Positions 54,832 to 63,472 of a DNA stretch of 64,000 bases are shown piece by piece. The DNA comes from Myceligenerans pegani. Lineage in GTDB: Bacteria; Actinomycetota; Actinomycetes; Actinomycetales; Cellulomonadaceae. The DNA is taken from contig NZ_JADBGR010000082.1 in NCBI RefSeq assembly GCF_014892515.1, positions 1 through 64,000 of the forward strand. Reading direction: 5' to 3'. Positions within the stretch are counted from its first letter, which is position 1. Every line of letters begins with the position of its first letter. The translations under genes and the position numbers were made by a program. The notes under the pieces are model-generated. The model was not told where the DNA came from. It saw nothing but the letters and a program-made list of their open reading frames with translations, and made no database searches.

Positions 54832-56085
54832 CTACGTGAGTAGCGGGTCCTCGTCCTCGACGACGGGGATGACGGCGGTGAGCTCGAAGCCGCCGTCGTC
54901 CGTCGTGTCCGCCGTGACCGTGCCGCGGAGGGCGCCGACCCGCTCGCGGATGCCCGCCAGGCCGAGCCGGGCGCCGGGCGCGGGGTCGGCGGCCCGCTCC
55001 GCCGGGGCCGAGTTGGTGACGCGGACGGTGAGGTCGTGCTCGTCGTCGGAGATCGTGACCGCGACGGACGATCCCGGGGCATGGCGCAGGGCGTTGCTCA
55101 GGGCTTCCTGCACGACGCGGAAGGCGGTGAGGCCGACGGCGTCGGGCACCTCGGAGTCGGTCCCCGAGTAGGTGATCTCGGCGCCCGAGGCGCGGGTGGA
55201 GTCGACGAGTCCGGCGACGTCGGGCAGGCCGGGCAGGGGTGCGGTCGGCGCGGTGTCGTGCCCGCGCAGGATGCCGAGCAGGCCGCGCATCTCCCCGAGC
55301 GCGCGCCGGGAGGAGGCGGCGATCTCCGCGAACTCCTGCTGGACGGCGTCGTCGAGACCGGGCAGGCGGTATCGGGCCGTGGTGGCCTGGACGGTGATGA
55401 CGGACATGGAGTGGGCGACGACGTCGTGCAGCTCGCGGGCGATGCGGTTGCGCTCCTCGAGCTCGCGGCGCCGGGCGACCTCGGCGGCGCTGAGCCGCTG
55501 GGCCTCCTCGACGCGACCGACACTCGCGATCCACAGCCGGACCAGCAGCCCGACCAGAGCGAACGCACCGCTGACCGAGAGCAGCACGACGCCGTTGGCC
55601 ATGACGGCGTCGTCGGCCTGGTGGTCGATGGCGGCCGGCGCCAGAACCGTGAGCATGGCCCCGGCCGACCAGAGGGACGCGGCCCAGTACCAGGAGTGGC
55701 GCAGGGCGAGGACGAACACCGTGAGGCAGTGCGTGAGCAGTACGGTGACGGGCCACGGCCAGGGCCATCCGGGCGCGGCCCCGGCGGTGATCGGGATCAG
55801 GATCAGCGCCCCGGCGATCGACGCGCCCAGTCCCGCCCACGGCCACCGGACCGCCAGGCCCGCGGCGGAGCAGTGCAGGAGGATCCCCACCATGGCCACC
55901 GTGGGGCGGGTGCCGTAGCCGGAGGCGGTGACCGGCCAGCCGACGGCGACGAGCACGACCGTGCCGACCGAGACGACCGTCCACAGCCACACGACGGCGC
56001 GGCGCGCGGGCGAGGCGGTGGCGGCGTCGGTCCGTGTCAGGGCGCGCATGACGACCGGCAGGCGGCGTTCCCGGGGACGATTCAT
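54832..56085 (-). CDS. Sensor histidine kinase (DesK-like, HisKA_3)
   Basis: Membrane sensor of 417 residues with about six N-terminal segments (30-185), phospho-acceptor H220 in RIARELHDVVAHSM, and an ATPase domain with GLAGIRERV. Six segments, a HisKA_3 module and the neighbouring desaturase gene make it like Bacillus DesK, which reads membrane fluidity; that match is by context only. Divergent from the regulator gene, which is unusual for such a pair. Confidence 0.9.
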   Translation of the reverse strand: MNRPRERRLPVVMRALTRTDAATASPARRAVVWLWTVVSVGTVVLVAVGWPVTASGYGTRPTVAMVGILLHCSAAGLAVRWPWAGLGASIAGALILIPITAGAAPGWPWPWPVTVLLTHCLTVFVLALRHSWYWAASLWSAGAMLTVLAPAAIDHQADDAVMANGVVLLSVSGAFALVGLLVRLWIASVGRVEEAQRLSAAEVARRRELEERNRIARELHDVVAHSMSVITVQATTARYRLPGLDDAVQQEFAEIAASSRRALGEMRGLLGILRGHDTAPTAPLPGLPDVAGLVDSTRASGAEITYSGTDSEVPDAVGLTAFRVVQEALSNALRHAPGSSVAVTISDDEHDLTVRVTNSAPAERAADPAPGARLGLAGIRERVGALRGTVTADTTDDGGFELTAVIPVVEDEDPLLT

Positions 56086-56116
56086 CGCCGTCAGACTAAG
56101 GCTCCGGCGCGGGCGC

Positions 56117-56138
56117 GCGCGTCACTCGTGAGAGCCAA
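56117..56138 (+). promoter_or_regulatory. Shared box B in the kinase-regulator divergent promoter
   Basis: Partner of 54801-54822, with core CTCGTGAGAGCCAA. It lies 32 bp before the kinase start (minus) and 61 bp before the regulator start (plus). The gap 56086-56198 has no other clear element. Confidence 0.5.
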
Positions 56139-56198
56139 TCCCGGGACCGGTCGGTCACCTGGTCTGTTGCGACCGGGTTGCCGGGATAGGTTGAGGTC

Positions 56199-56888
56199 AT
56201 GGCGTCCCATCCCGACACGGCCGGGCACGAGATCCGCGTGCTGGTCGTCGACGACCAATCGATGATCCGTGCCGGTTTCGCCGCGCTCCTGGACGCCCAC
56301 GAGGGCATCACCGTGGTCGGGACGGCCGACGACGGTGCGGGGATCACCGAGGTCGTGCGCCGCACGCGGCCCGACATCGTGCTGATGGACATCCGCATGC
56401 CCGGCGTGAACGGCCTGGACGCGACCCGCGCGATCCTCGGCTCGCCTGGCACGCCGCCCAAGGTGATCATGCTGACCACGTTCGACGCCGACGACTACGT
56501 CTTCGCCGCGCTGCGCGCCGGCGCGAGCGGGTTCCTGCTGAAGGACTCCCCGCCGGAGGAGCTGACGCACGCGGTGCGCGTGGTGGCCGCCGGCGAGGCG
56601 CTCCTGTCCCCCAAGATCACGCGGGCCCTCATCGCCGACTACGCGGCGCGGCCGGACGCGCGGGCCCGGCCCGACGCGACGCTGTCCGGCCTGACCGATC
56701 GCGAGCTGGACGTGATGCGCCAGGTCGCGGCGGGGCTGTCCAACGCCGAGATCGCCGACACGCTGGTGCTCGCGGAGCAGACCGTCAAGTCGCACGTATC
56801 GCGCATCCTGACCAAGCTCGGGCTGCGCGACCGGACCCAGATGGTGGTGCGTGCCTACGAGTCAGGACTGGTCCGCGCGGGCCGGTAG
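56199..56888 (+). CDS. NarL-family response regulator (DesR-like)
   Basis: Receiver domain with D64 (IVLMDIRMPG) and LuxR-type helix-turn-helix (LTDRELDVMRQVAAG, EQTVKSHVSRIL). 229 residues. It is read away from its likely kinase and probably binds the shared 22-bp boxes. Confidence 0.92.
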   Translation: MASHPDTAGHEIRVLVVDDQSMIRAGFAALLDAHEGITVVGTADDGAGITEVVRRTRPDIVLMDIRMPGVNGLDATRAILGSPGTPPKVIMLTTFDADDYVFAALRAGASGFLLKDSPPEELTHAVRVVAAGEALLSPKITRALIADYAARPDARARPDATLSGLTDRELDVMRQVAAGLSNAEIADTLVLAEQTVKSHVSRILTKLGLRDRTQMVVRAYESGLVRAGR

Positions 56889-56902
56889 GGCACGCTCACG
56901 GC

Positions 56903-57352
56903 TCAGCCGAACAGGTTCCGACTGACCAGCACGGCGATCCCCCAGACGAACAGCGCGGTGATCAGCGAGTACTCCAGCCACGCCCGCGACGGCCGTGCCT
57001 GGATCGCGTACGACATCAGCGTGATGGGTGGTGCAGGCATCCGCGGCGCCTTGTCGTCGGGCAGCTCCTGGTTGAACCGGTGGAAGCTGATCTGGATCAG
57101 GACCATGCCGGCGATCAGTCCGGTGAGGAAGCTCAGGTGCTGCATGTCCGTGAGGAAGAGCAGCACGACGAGAACGCCCGCGAGAGCGGTGTTGACCGTG
57201 TCGAAGACGCTCATCGGCCCGGGGCCCCTCGCGTACATCGCCGCGATCCGCTTGATCCTGGTCTCGTAGGGCACGACGGCCCAGAGCAAGAACTTCGCGA
57301 GGCCCTGCAGCATGAACAGCAGCAACAGGATGACGAGCACGAGTTCTGTCAT
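56903..57352 (-). CDS. Small membrane protein of unknown function
   Basis: The 149-residue protein has four predicted membrane segments (TELVLVILLLLFMLQGL, GVLVVLLFLTD, LIAGMVLIQISF, LITALFVWGIAVLV) and no motif I recognise. Its ATG overlaps the TetR stop by four bases (ATGA), so it is the partner gene of that regulator. It faces the DesR-like gene across 14 bp. Confidence 0.75.
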   Translation of the reverse strand: MTELVLVILLLLFMLQGLAKFLLWAVVPYETRIKRIAAMYARGPGPMSVFDTVNTALAGVLVVLLFLTDMQHLSFLTGLIAGMVLIQISFHRFNQELPDDKAPRMPAPPITLMSYAIQARPSRAWLEYSLITALFVWGIAVLVSRNLFG

Positions 57353-58056
57353 GTCAGGCTCCCTTCCGGTTCCGACCCGTACCAGGTGCGCAGGACGCCC
57401 CGATCGACGAGGACGACCGAACCCGGCGGGACGCCGAGGATCCGTTCCACGGCTTCGGTGGAGGCCGCGACCGTCTCGCAGGCGGCGGCCAGGCCGGCCG
57501 GTCCGTCCTCGCCCCGGAGGAGCAGCGCGGCGAGCTCGTCGTTGAGGTCCTGGATCAGGGCCACGAGCACGCGGCCCGCACGCTCTGGATGAGCAAGCGT
57601 GAGGTCTCCCTCCGCCACGCCTTGCGCGACGATGCGCGCCAGCAGCGGCGCGATCCGGTCGGTGATCGTCGCGCGCACCTTGACGCGCACGACCGCGTTG
57701 CCGTCGGAGTACCAGACCCGCAGTATCCCAGCCAGGAGATCGCGGCGCTCGGTCTTCCACTCGCCCAGGTCCGCGAAGAACCGGCGCAGCTTCGCGACGG
57801 CGGCCAGATCGGCGTCGTCCACGACCGGCGCGAGGCGAGACGTGATCGCGGCCGACATGCGGTCCGCGAGCGCCTCGAGCAGGTCCTGCTTGGAGCCGAA
57901 GTAGTGGTAGAAGGCGCCCTTCGAGGCGCCTGCCTCGGTCAGGACGTCCTGCACGCTCATCGCCTCGAAGCCCTTGGTGTCGACCATCCGCTGGGCCGCG
58001 TCGAGGAACTCGTCGCGCCGCTGCGCGTGTGCGGCAGCGTTGACCGTCCGGGCCAT
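57349..58056 (-). CDS. TetR/AcrR family regulator
   Basis: TetR-type repressor of 235 residues with helix-turn-helix AGASKGAFYHYFGSKQDLLEAL. The ATG at 58056 has a GGAGGAG site. Immediately upstream is a clear palindrome (58080-58092). It is coupled to a small membrane protein, so it likely represses both. Confidence 0.9.
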   Translation of the reverse strand: MARTVNAAAHAQRRDEFLDAAQRMVDTKGFEAMSVQDVLTEAGASKGAFYHYFGSKQDLLEALADRMSAAITSRLAPVVDDADLAAVAKLRRFFADLGEWKTERRDLLAGILRVWYSDGNAVVRVKVRATITDRIAPLLARIVAQGVAEGDLTLAHPERAGRVLVALIQDLNDELAALLLRGEDGPAGLAAACETVAASTEAVERILGVPPGSVVLVDRGVLRTWYGSEPEGSLT

Positions 58057-58079
58057 TCGGTCTCCTCCGGAATTAATAA

Positions 58080-58092
58080 ACCGACCGTCGGT
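58080..58092 (-). promoter_or_regulatory. TetR operator
   Basis: ACCGAC-C-GTCGGT is a perfect palindrome flanked by AT-rich sequence (AATTAATAA and CTCATTAT), 24 bp before the TetR start and over the promoter region. Typical TetR-type operator. Confidence 0.65.
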
Positions 58093-58137
58093 CTCATTAT
58101 TGCGAGACGCCGGGGGCACCGCAAGGCCCGAGCCGGT

Positions 58138-59730
58138 TCAGTCGGTTCTGTTCGGCGCCCGGCGCGTCGTCCGGGCGCGGGCACCCGCTGCTTCGATGAC
58201 GACATGCCCGGTCTCGAACCGGCGGGCCAGAACCCTCCGGAATCGCTCACGGCGGGTCGGCTGACCGTCCCCGTCCGGCCTGGTCGGCCGGGGCCGCACC
58301 GGGGCCACCGTCAGGCGCGCCGGCTCCGGTTCGGCCGCGGGTCGGTGGAGCTCGACGTAGCCGCCCGTGGCCAGCCGGACGATCCGGCCCGTGGGGTGCC
58401 CGTGCCGGGCGACCTCACGGTCCCTGTGCTGGAGCCCCACGCAGATCCGGCGCGTCACCTCGAACGCCAGGGGCGGGCCGGCCACCAGCGCGACCTGGAG
58501 AGCCGTGATGACGGACTCGAAGCTCACGCTGAACGCCGTGGCGACGACGTCCGCGCTCGCGGCGCCCCACAGCACGCCGTAGAAGAGCGCGCCGGCGACG
58601 CCGATCCCCGTGCGCGCCGGGACGTTCCGGGGCCGGTCGAGCGTGTCGTGCTCGGCGTCATCACCCGTGACCCAGGACTCCAGATGCGGGTACACGACGA
58701 CGAGGAGGAAGTAGACGGAGACGACCGCGAGCGGAACCAGGATCGCGAAGGTCCACGTCCAGCCGAACCACTCGGCCTCCCAGCCGACGGGAACCAGCCG
58801 GAGCGCCCCGTCGAGGAAGCCGATGTACCAGTCGGGCTGGCTGCCCGCGCCGACGTCACCGGCCGCCGTCGGGCCGTACGACCCGATCGGGCTGATGCTG
58901 GAGGTGGCTCCCAGCAGCACCAGGACGGCGCCGGTGATCGCGGTCAGGCCGGCGGCGCGCAGGGCGGCGTCGGGCCAGAGCCGCAGGCCGAGGGTCGCCC
59001 GGGCCGCCGGGTCGGCCGGGCCGGCCGAGCCCCGGGCGTACGCGAGGCGGGCACGCACCAGCAGGAGGACGGCGATCAGGACGGGGGCGATCGCGACGTG
59101 CACCGGGTAGAGGTTCTCGATGATCTCGCCCGGGAACCGGCCGCCGAACATCCAGGAGACGAGCCAGGTCCCGATGACGGGGATGCCCAGCACGACGCCT
59201 TCGACGATGCGCAGGCCCGTGCCGGACAGCATGTCGTCCGGCAGCGCGTATCCGCTCCAGCCCGCGACCAGGACGGCGATGAAGGCGAGGATCAGCAGGA
59301 CCCAGCCCGCCCGCCGCGGCCGGCGGAACCCGCCGGTGAGGAAGACGGCGAGGATCTGCGCGATCATCGCGGCCGGCAGCACGAGTGCGGCCCAGTGGTG
59401 GGTCTGCCGCACCAGCATGCCGCCCGCCTGCTCGAGCGAGATCTCCATGGTCGAGTCGAACGCCCTGGACACCCGGGACCCGACGAGGGGCTCGTGCGGC
59501 CCGTCGTAGGCGACGAGCTCGCTGGAGGGCACGTAGGTGAACATCAGCAGCACGCCCGTGACCGCCAGGACGAGCAGGCAGGCGACCGACACGACGCCGA
59601 ACAGGTTCGCCCAGTGCAGGTGGACGCGCCGTTGCCCGACCGACGCGCGCAACCGCCGGTCGAGGCGGGCGAGGGGACCCGGTCCGTGGCGGCGAGTCGC
59701 TGAACTCTGGCGGGTGAGGAGCTTTCGCAT
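58138..59730 (-). CDS. Orphan QcrB-like cytochrome b
   Basis: A 530-residue protein like the actinobacterial bc1 cytochrome b, with eight or more membrane segments and the Qo-site motif SQPDWYIGF. One histidine of each haem pair is present (H111 in RQTHHWAAL, H211 in YPVHVAIAP), but the expected partners are Q125 and V225/R226. No qcrA or qcrC is adjacent. GGGAGGT site precedes the ATG. Upstream is a 14-bp tandem repeat and a TetR gene. Confidence 0.85.
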   Translation of the reverse strand: MRKLLTRQSSATRRHGPGPLARLDRRLRASVGQRRVHLHWANLFGVVSVACLLVLAVTGVLLMFTYVPSSELVAYDGPHEPLVGSRVSRAFDSTMEISLEQAGGMLVRQTHHWAALVLPAAMIAQILAVFLTGGFRRPRRAGWVLLILAFIAVLVAGWSGYALPDDMLSGTGLRIVEGVVLGIPVIGTWLVSWMFGGRFPGEIIENLYPVHVAIAPVLIAVLLLVRARLAYARGSAGPADPAARATLGLRLWPDAALRAAGLTAITGAVLVLLGATSSISPIGSYGPTAAGDVGAGSQPDWYIGFLDGALRLVPVGWEAEWFGWTWTFAILVPLAVVSVYFLLVVVYPHLESWVTGDDAEHDTLDRPRNVPARTGIGVAGALFYGVLWGAASADVVATAFSVSFESVITALQVALVAGPPLAFEVTRRICVGLQHRDREVARHGHPTGRIVRLATGGYVELHRPAAEPEPARLTVAPVRPRPTRPDGDGQPTRRERFRRVLARRFETGHVVIEAAGARARTTRRAPNRTD

Positions 59731-59792
59731 GACGACCTCCCGTTGCTCTCACCCGTACGACGAGCCGGGGCGAGCAGATGTGATGTGGCGGT

Positions 59793-59848
59793 CGTCACTC
59801 CACGCACGTCACTCCACGCACGTCACCAACCGCGCGTCACCACCCGCG
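59793..59848 (-). repeat. 14-bp tandem repeat upstream of the cytochrome b gene
   Basis: CGTCACTCCACGCA occurs twice exactly (59793-59806 and 59807-59820), followed by two diverged copies starting with CGTCAC at 59821 and 59835, so CGTCA recurs every 14 bases. It spans most of the gap between cytochrome b and a TetR gene. Confidence 0.7.
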
Positions 59849-59851
59849 TCG

Positions 59852-60406
59852 TCACACGTACGTCATCTCGACCAGACGGTCGCGCAGCGCCGCCAGCTCG
59901 TCGGCGGACGGCTCGTCGCCCCAGATCGGCTGGGCGCTGGCGCCGTCGGCCGCGGCGACGACCAGGTTGCACAGCCCTTCGGGCAGCCCGTCGTCCCGGA
60001 GCTCCTCGCGCCACCGGCGCGAGTCCTCCCGCGCGAGGTCGCCCACCGCCTCGATGGTGGACAGGTGCGCGATGAGCGCCAGTTCCTCGCGCGCCGCGGC
60101 GGCGTCCTTCGCGCCGTCGATGGTCACGCGGACGTAGGCCCGCACGAGCCGACCGGGCCCGTCGTCGTCCACGGCGACGTCGGCGAGGACGGCGGCCCGG
60201 AACCGCTCCAGGCGGTCGACCACCAGGGCCTGCAGCAGCTCGCCCTTCCCCGCGAAGTGGTAGAGCAGGCCGCCCTTGGAGACCCCCGCGCGGCGTGCGA
60301 CGTCGTCGAGCGAACCCGACACCCCGCGCTCGCGCACCACCCGCGCCGCCGCGTCCAGCAGCGCGCGGCGCGTCGCCTCCCTGTCCCGTCCCGCAACCCT
60401 GCTCAC
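59852..60406 (-). CDS. TetR/AcrR family regulator
   Basis: The 184-residue repressor has helix-turn-helix AGVSKGGLLYHFAGKGELLQAL. The GTG at 60406 with a GGGAGGG site nine bases upstream is preferred to a GTG at 60415. Divergent from an MFS transporter gene with a shared operator, so it likely represses the transporter. Confidence 0.9.
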   Translation of the reverse strand: MSRVAGRDREATRRALLDAAARVVRERGVSGSLDDVARRAGVSKGGLLYHFAGKGELLQALVVDRLERFRAAVLADVAVDDDGPGRLVRAYVRVTIDGAKDAAAAREELALIAHLSTIEAVGDLAREDSRRWREELRDDGLPEGLCNLVVAAADGASAQPIWGDEPSADELAALRDRLVEMTYV

Positions 60407-60463
60407 CTGCTGCACCCCTCCCGGTCCAGCCGCCCACCCTGCCACAGTAAGCGACGTCACGTC

Positions 60464-60493
60464 TTTACTATACCGGCCAGCCGGTACAGTAAA
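60464..60493 (+). promoter_or_regulatory. 30-bp TetR-MFS operator
   Basis: Arms TTTACT and TACCGGC (60464-60477) are mirrored exactly by GCCGGTA and AGTAAA (60480-60493). TATAGT (minus, 60467-60472) and TACAGT (plus, 60485-60490) lie inside it as possible -10 elements for TetR and MFS, so binding would block both. The MFS start at 60498 follows its -10 by seven bases, which fits a leaderless transcript. Confidence 0.75.
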
Positions 60494-60497
60494 GATC

Positions 60498-62015
60498 ATG
60501 ACCACGACCGTCCCCACCACCGCGATGTCCACCCGGCGCCGGTGGGCCGCGCTCGCCGTCCTCGTCCTGGCGGTCGGCCTGCTCGCCATCGACGGCACCG
60601 TCCTGTACCTGGCCGTCCCCTCGCTCACCCGCGACCTCGACGCGACCGCCACCGAGGTGCTCTGGATCGGCGACGTCTACTCGCTCGCCATCGCGGGCCT
60701 GCTCGTGACGATGGGCACCGTCGCCGACCGGATCGGGCGCAAGCGGCTCCTCCTGATCGGCGCCTCGGCCTTCGGCGCCGCCTCGGCGCTCGCCGCCTTC
60801 GCCCCCACCGCAGAGGTGCTCATCGGCGCCCGGCTGCTGCTCGGGGTCGCGGGGGCGACGCTCATGCCGTCGACCCTCTCCCTGATCCGCACGATCTTTC
60901 CCGACGCCCGCGAGCGCACCCGGGCGATCGCGGTCTGGTCCGCGGCGGCGGGCGCGGGGGCCGCCGCCGGACCGCTCGTGGGCGGCGTACTGCTCGAGCA
61001 CTTCTGGTGGGGGTCGGTCTTCCTCGTGAACCTCCCGGTGGTCCTGGTCCTGGTCGGCGCGGGGATCGTCCTGCTGCCGGAGTCACGCGATCCCGCACCC
61101 GGCCGGCTCGACCTGCTCTCGGCGGCGCTCTCCTTCGCCGCGCTCATGCCGCTGGTCTACGGCGTGAAGCACGCGGTGAGCGACGGCCTCGACACCACGA
61201 CGATCGGCGCCCTCGTGCTGGCGGTCGGCGCCGGCGTCGCGTTCGTCCGCCGTCAGAGGAGCCTCCGGAGCCGATCGCTGGCTCCGCTGCTGGACATCGA
61301 CCTCTTCCGCGTGCCGGCCTTCACCGGGGCGGTGCTCGCCAACCTCATCGCGATCTTCGCCCTGACCGGGCTGCTGTTCTTCTTCTCGCAGTACCTGCAG
61401 CTCGTGCGGGAGTTCAGCCCGCTGGTGGCAGGGCTGGCGGAGCTGCCGGCGACGCTGGCGTCGATCGCCGTCGTGGCGGTGGTCGGCGTGGCCGTCGCGC
61501 GTCTGGGGCGCGGTCGCGCGATCGCCGCCGGGCTCGCCGCGACGGCCCTCGGCATGGTGGCGATCGCGGCCGCCGAGGGCACCGACCACTACGTGTGGCT
61601 CGCCCTGGCCCTCGTGCCCACGGGGTTGGGGGTCGGCCTCGCGATGACCCTGACCACGGACGCCGTCGTCTCGGCCGTGCCGCCCGCGAGGGCGGGCGCC
61701 GCGTCCGCGATCTCCGAGACGGCCTACGAGCTGGGCGCCGCGCTCGGCGTGGCGCTCCTCGGGTCGCTCGTGACGCTCGGCTACCGCGCCCGCGTCGTCG
61801 TCCCCCAGGACCTGCCCGACGACGTCGCCGCGCGCGTGTCGGACTCGCTCGCCTCCGCCGTCGCCGCCGCGAGCGACCGGCCCGAGGTCGTCGACGGCGC
61901 GCGCGAGGCCTTCGTGGGGGCGCTGCAGACGAGCTGCCTGGTCGCCGCGGCGCTGACCCTGGCCGCCGCCGTCGTGACCTGGCGCCTCATCCCGTCGGGA
62001 CGAGAAGGTCGGTAG
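60498..62015 (+). CDS. MFS drug-type transporter (DHA2, 14 segments)
   Basis: The 505-residue protein has 14 predicted segments and motifs of the EmrB/QacA group: LAIDGTVLYLAVPSL, the A-type loop GTVADRIGRKRLL and GVAGATLMPSTLSLIR. Likely proton-driven export of a drug or toxic compound. Controlled by the divergent TetR. Its 3' end overlaps the LysR gene tail to tail by 29 bp. Confidence 0.92.
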   Translation: MTTTVPTTAMSTRRRWAALAVLVLAVGLLAIDGTVLYLAVPSLTRDLDATATEVLWIGDVYSLAIAGLLVTMGTVADRIGRKRLLLIGASAFGAASALAAFAPTAEVLIGARLLLGVAGATLMPSTLSLIRTIFPDARERTRAIAVWSAAAGAGAAAGPLVGGVLLEHFWWGSVFLVNLPVVLVLVGAGIVLLPESRDPAPGRLDLLSAALSFAALMPLVYGVKHAVSDGLDTTTIGALVLAVGAGVAFVRRQRSLRSRSLAPLLDIDLFRVPAFTGAVLANLIAIFALTGLLFFFSQYLQLVREFSPLVAGLAELPATLASIAVVAVVGVAVARLGRGRAIAAGLAATALGMVAIAAAEGTDHYVWLALALVPTGLGVGLAMTLTTDAVVSAVPPARAGAASAISETAYELGAALGVALLGSLVTLGYRARVVVPQDLPDDVAARVSDSLASAVAAASDRPEVVDGAREAFVGALQTSCLVAAALTLAAAVVTWRLIPSGREGR

Positions 62016-62910
62016 CGGCCCGGACCAGGCGGGCGAGGTGTGGCGAGCGGGATCCCTCGGACCACGCGAGCGAGATCGTGTAAGGGCTCGCGTCGGTCAC
62101 GGGCCGGTAGACGATGTCGGGCCGCGGGTTGGCGTCGGCAAGGCTCCGCGGGATCAGCGCGACGGCCTGGCCCAGGGCCACCACCTCGATCAGCTGGCCG
62201 GGGTCGCTCACCGTGGGGCCCCGCACCTCGGCGCTCTCGTCCTCCGCCAGGCGGCCGCGGGTCTCGGCGACGTGGTGGTCACGGCCGGACCAGTAGGCGC
62301 GCTCCGCCGGCGTCGCCTCGGGCCACTGCGGCATCGGTTCGCCGTGCAGGTCCGCACAGCGCAGCTCCTCCCGCCGGGCGAGCGGGTGCCCGGCGGGCAG
62401 CGCGGCCGCCCGGGGCTCGGTGGTCAGCGGTTCGCTGTCCAGCCCGCGCCGGTCGAAGAAGGAGCTGACGAGGGCCACGTCGGCCCGTCCGTCGCGCACC
62501 ATGTCGGCCTGCTCGCGGTACCCGCTGACGACCGTCTCGACCGGGACGGCTCCCGGAAGGCACGCGTACGCGGCCAGAATGCGTGGCAGCATGCCCGTGG
62601 CGACGCCCGGCTTGGCGGTGGCGACCAGCGTCGGCGTGTCCTGCGCCGCGCGGCTCGCGCGACGCCCGACCCCCGCGAGGACGTCCAGCGCGTACCGGGC
62701 CTCGTCGAGCAGGGTCTCCCCGAGCTCGGTGAGGCCCACCCGCCGGGTGTCGCGGTGGAACAGGGTTCCGCCGAGGCGCCGCTCGAGCTGACGGATCGCC
62801 CTCGACAGCGGCGGCTGGGCCATCCCGAGACGCTCGGCGGCACGCGAGAAGCTGAGCTCCTCGGCCACCGCGACGAAGTAACGCAGCTCGCGGACCTCGA
62901 TCCCGTCCAT
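61987..62910 (-). CDS. LysR-family transcriptional regulator
   Basis: The 307-residue regulator has the N-terminal winged helix (ELRYFVAVAEELSFSRAAERL, AQPPLSRAIRQLE) and a substrate-binding domain. ATG at 62910. A TATACT -10 lies eight bases upstream, so the transcript is probably leaderless. Divergent from doxX across 70 bp, its likely target. Confidence 0.92.
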   Translation of the reverse strand: MDGIEVRELRYFVAVAEELSFSRAAERLGMAQPPLSRAIRQLERRLGGTLFHRDTRRVGLTELGETLLDEARYALDVLAGVGRRASRAAQDTPTLVATAKPGVATGMLPRILAAYACLPGAVPVETVVSGYREQADMVRDGRADVALVSSFFDRRGLDSEPLTTEPRAAALPAGHPLARREELRCADLHGEPMPQWPEATPAERAYWSGRDHHVAETRGRLAEDESAEVRGPTVSDPGQLIEVVALGQAVALIPRSLADANPRPDIVYRPVTDASPYTISLAWSEGSRSPHLARLVRAATDLLVPTG

Positions 62911-62918
62911 ACCCGCAG

Positions 62919-62924
62919 AGTATA
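62919..62924 (-). promoter_or_regulatory. -10 element of the LysR gene
   Basis: TATACT on the minus strand eight bases before the ATG, a near-perfect -10 match and consistent with a leaderless transcript. CACTG-GTG-CAGTG (about 62963-62975) in the same divergent gap is a small inverted repeat, possibly the regulator's site. Confidence 0.45.
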
Positions 62925-62980
62925 AATCTAGACCGAGCCGGTCCTTCCCCGCCCGCCGGGCGCACTGGTGCAGTGGTGCC

Positions 62981-63472
62981 ATGAACCTCACGACCCGACC
63001 CGTCCTCGACGACAACACCCAGCGGATCCTGTCCGACGTCGGCCTCCTCGTTCTCCGTCTCGCCGCCGGCGCCGTGTTCGTCGCACACGGCTGGGGAGAC
63101 GTGTCCCAGCCCGGTGGGGCGGGCGCGAACATCGAGAACTACCGCGGCGCCGGCATCCCCCTGCCCGAGGTCAGCGCCTGGTTCGGCGCCTACATGCAGC
63201 TGATCGGCGGCGTCCTCCTGCTGTGCGGCGCCCTGACCCGCGTGGTGGCCGCCGGCCTCGCCGTCGTCATGGCCGGGGCGCTGATCTTCGTCCACCCCGG
63301 CGAGGCGCTGGTCATGGGCCAGGACGGCAGCGGCTCCGGATTCGCGTTCATCATGCTGGCGGCCTCCCTGGCGCTCGTGTGCACCGGCGCGGGCGGGCTC
63401 GCCGTCGACCGCCTGTTCGGCCGGCGCCGCACCGACGACGTCCGCTCGGAGCAGCCCAGTGGCGCGCGGTAG
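62981..63472 (+). CDS. DoxX family membrane protein
   Basis: The 163-residue protein has four membrane segments and the DoxX pattern LVLRLAAGAVFVAHGWGD and YMQLIGGVLLLCGALTR. Members have been linked to quinone or sulfur redox and to oxidative stress. Divergent from LysR, its likely regulator. Its end overlaps the next gene by 14 bases. Confidence 0.88.
   Translation: MNLTTRPVLDDNTQRILSDVGLLVLRLAAGAVFVAHGWGDVSQPGGAGANIENYRGAGIPLPEVSAWFGAYMQLIGGVLLLCGALTRVVAAGLAVVMAGALIFVHPGEALVMGQDGSGSGFAFIMLAASLALVCTGAGGLAVDRLFGRRRTDDVRSEQPSGAR

Noticed and set aside
59793-59860. CRISPR-like repeats
   Set aside because: The unit is 14 bp with no spacers of constant length and no cas genes nearby; it is a simple tandem repeat.
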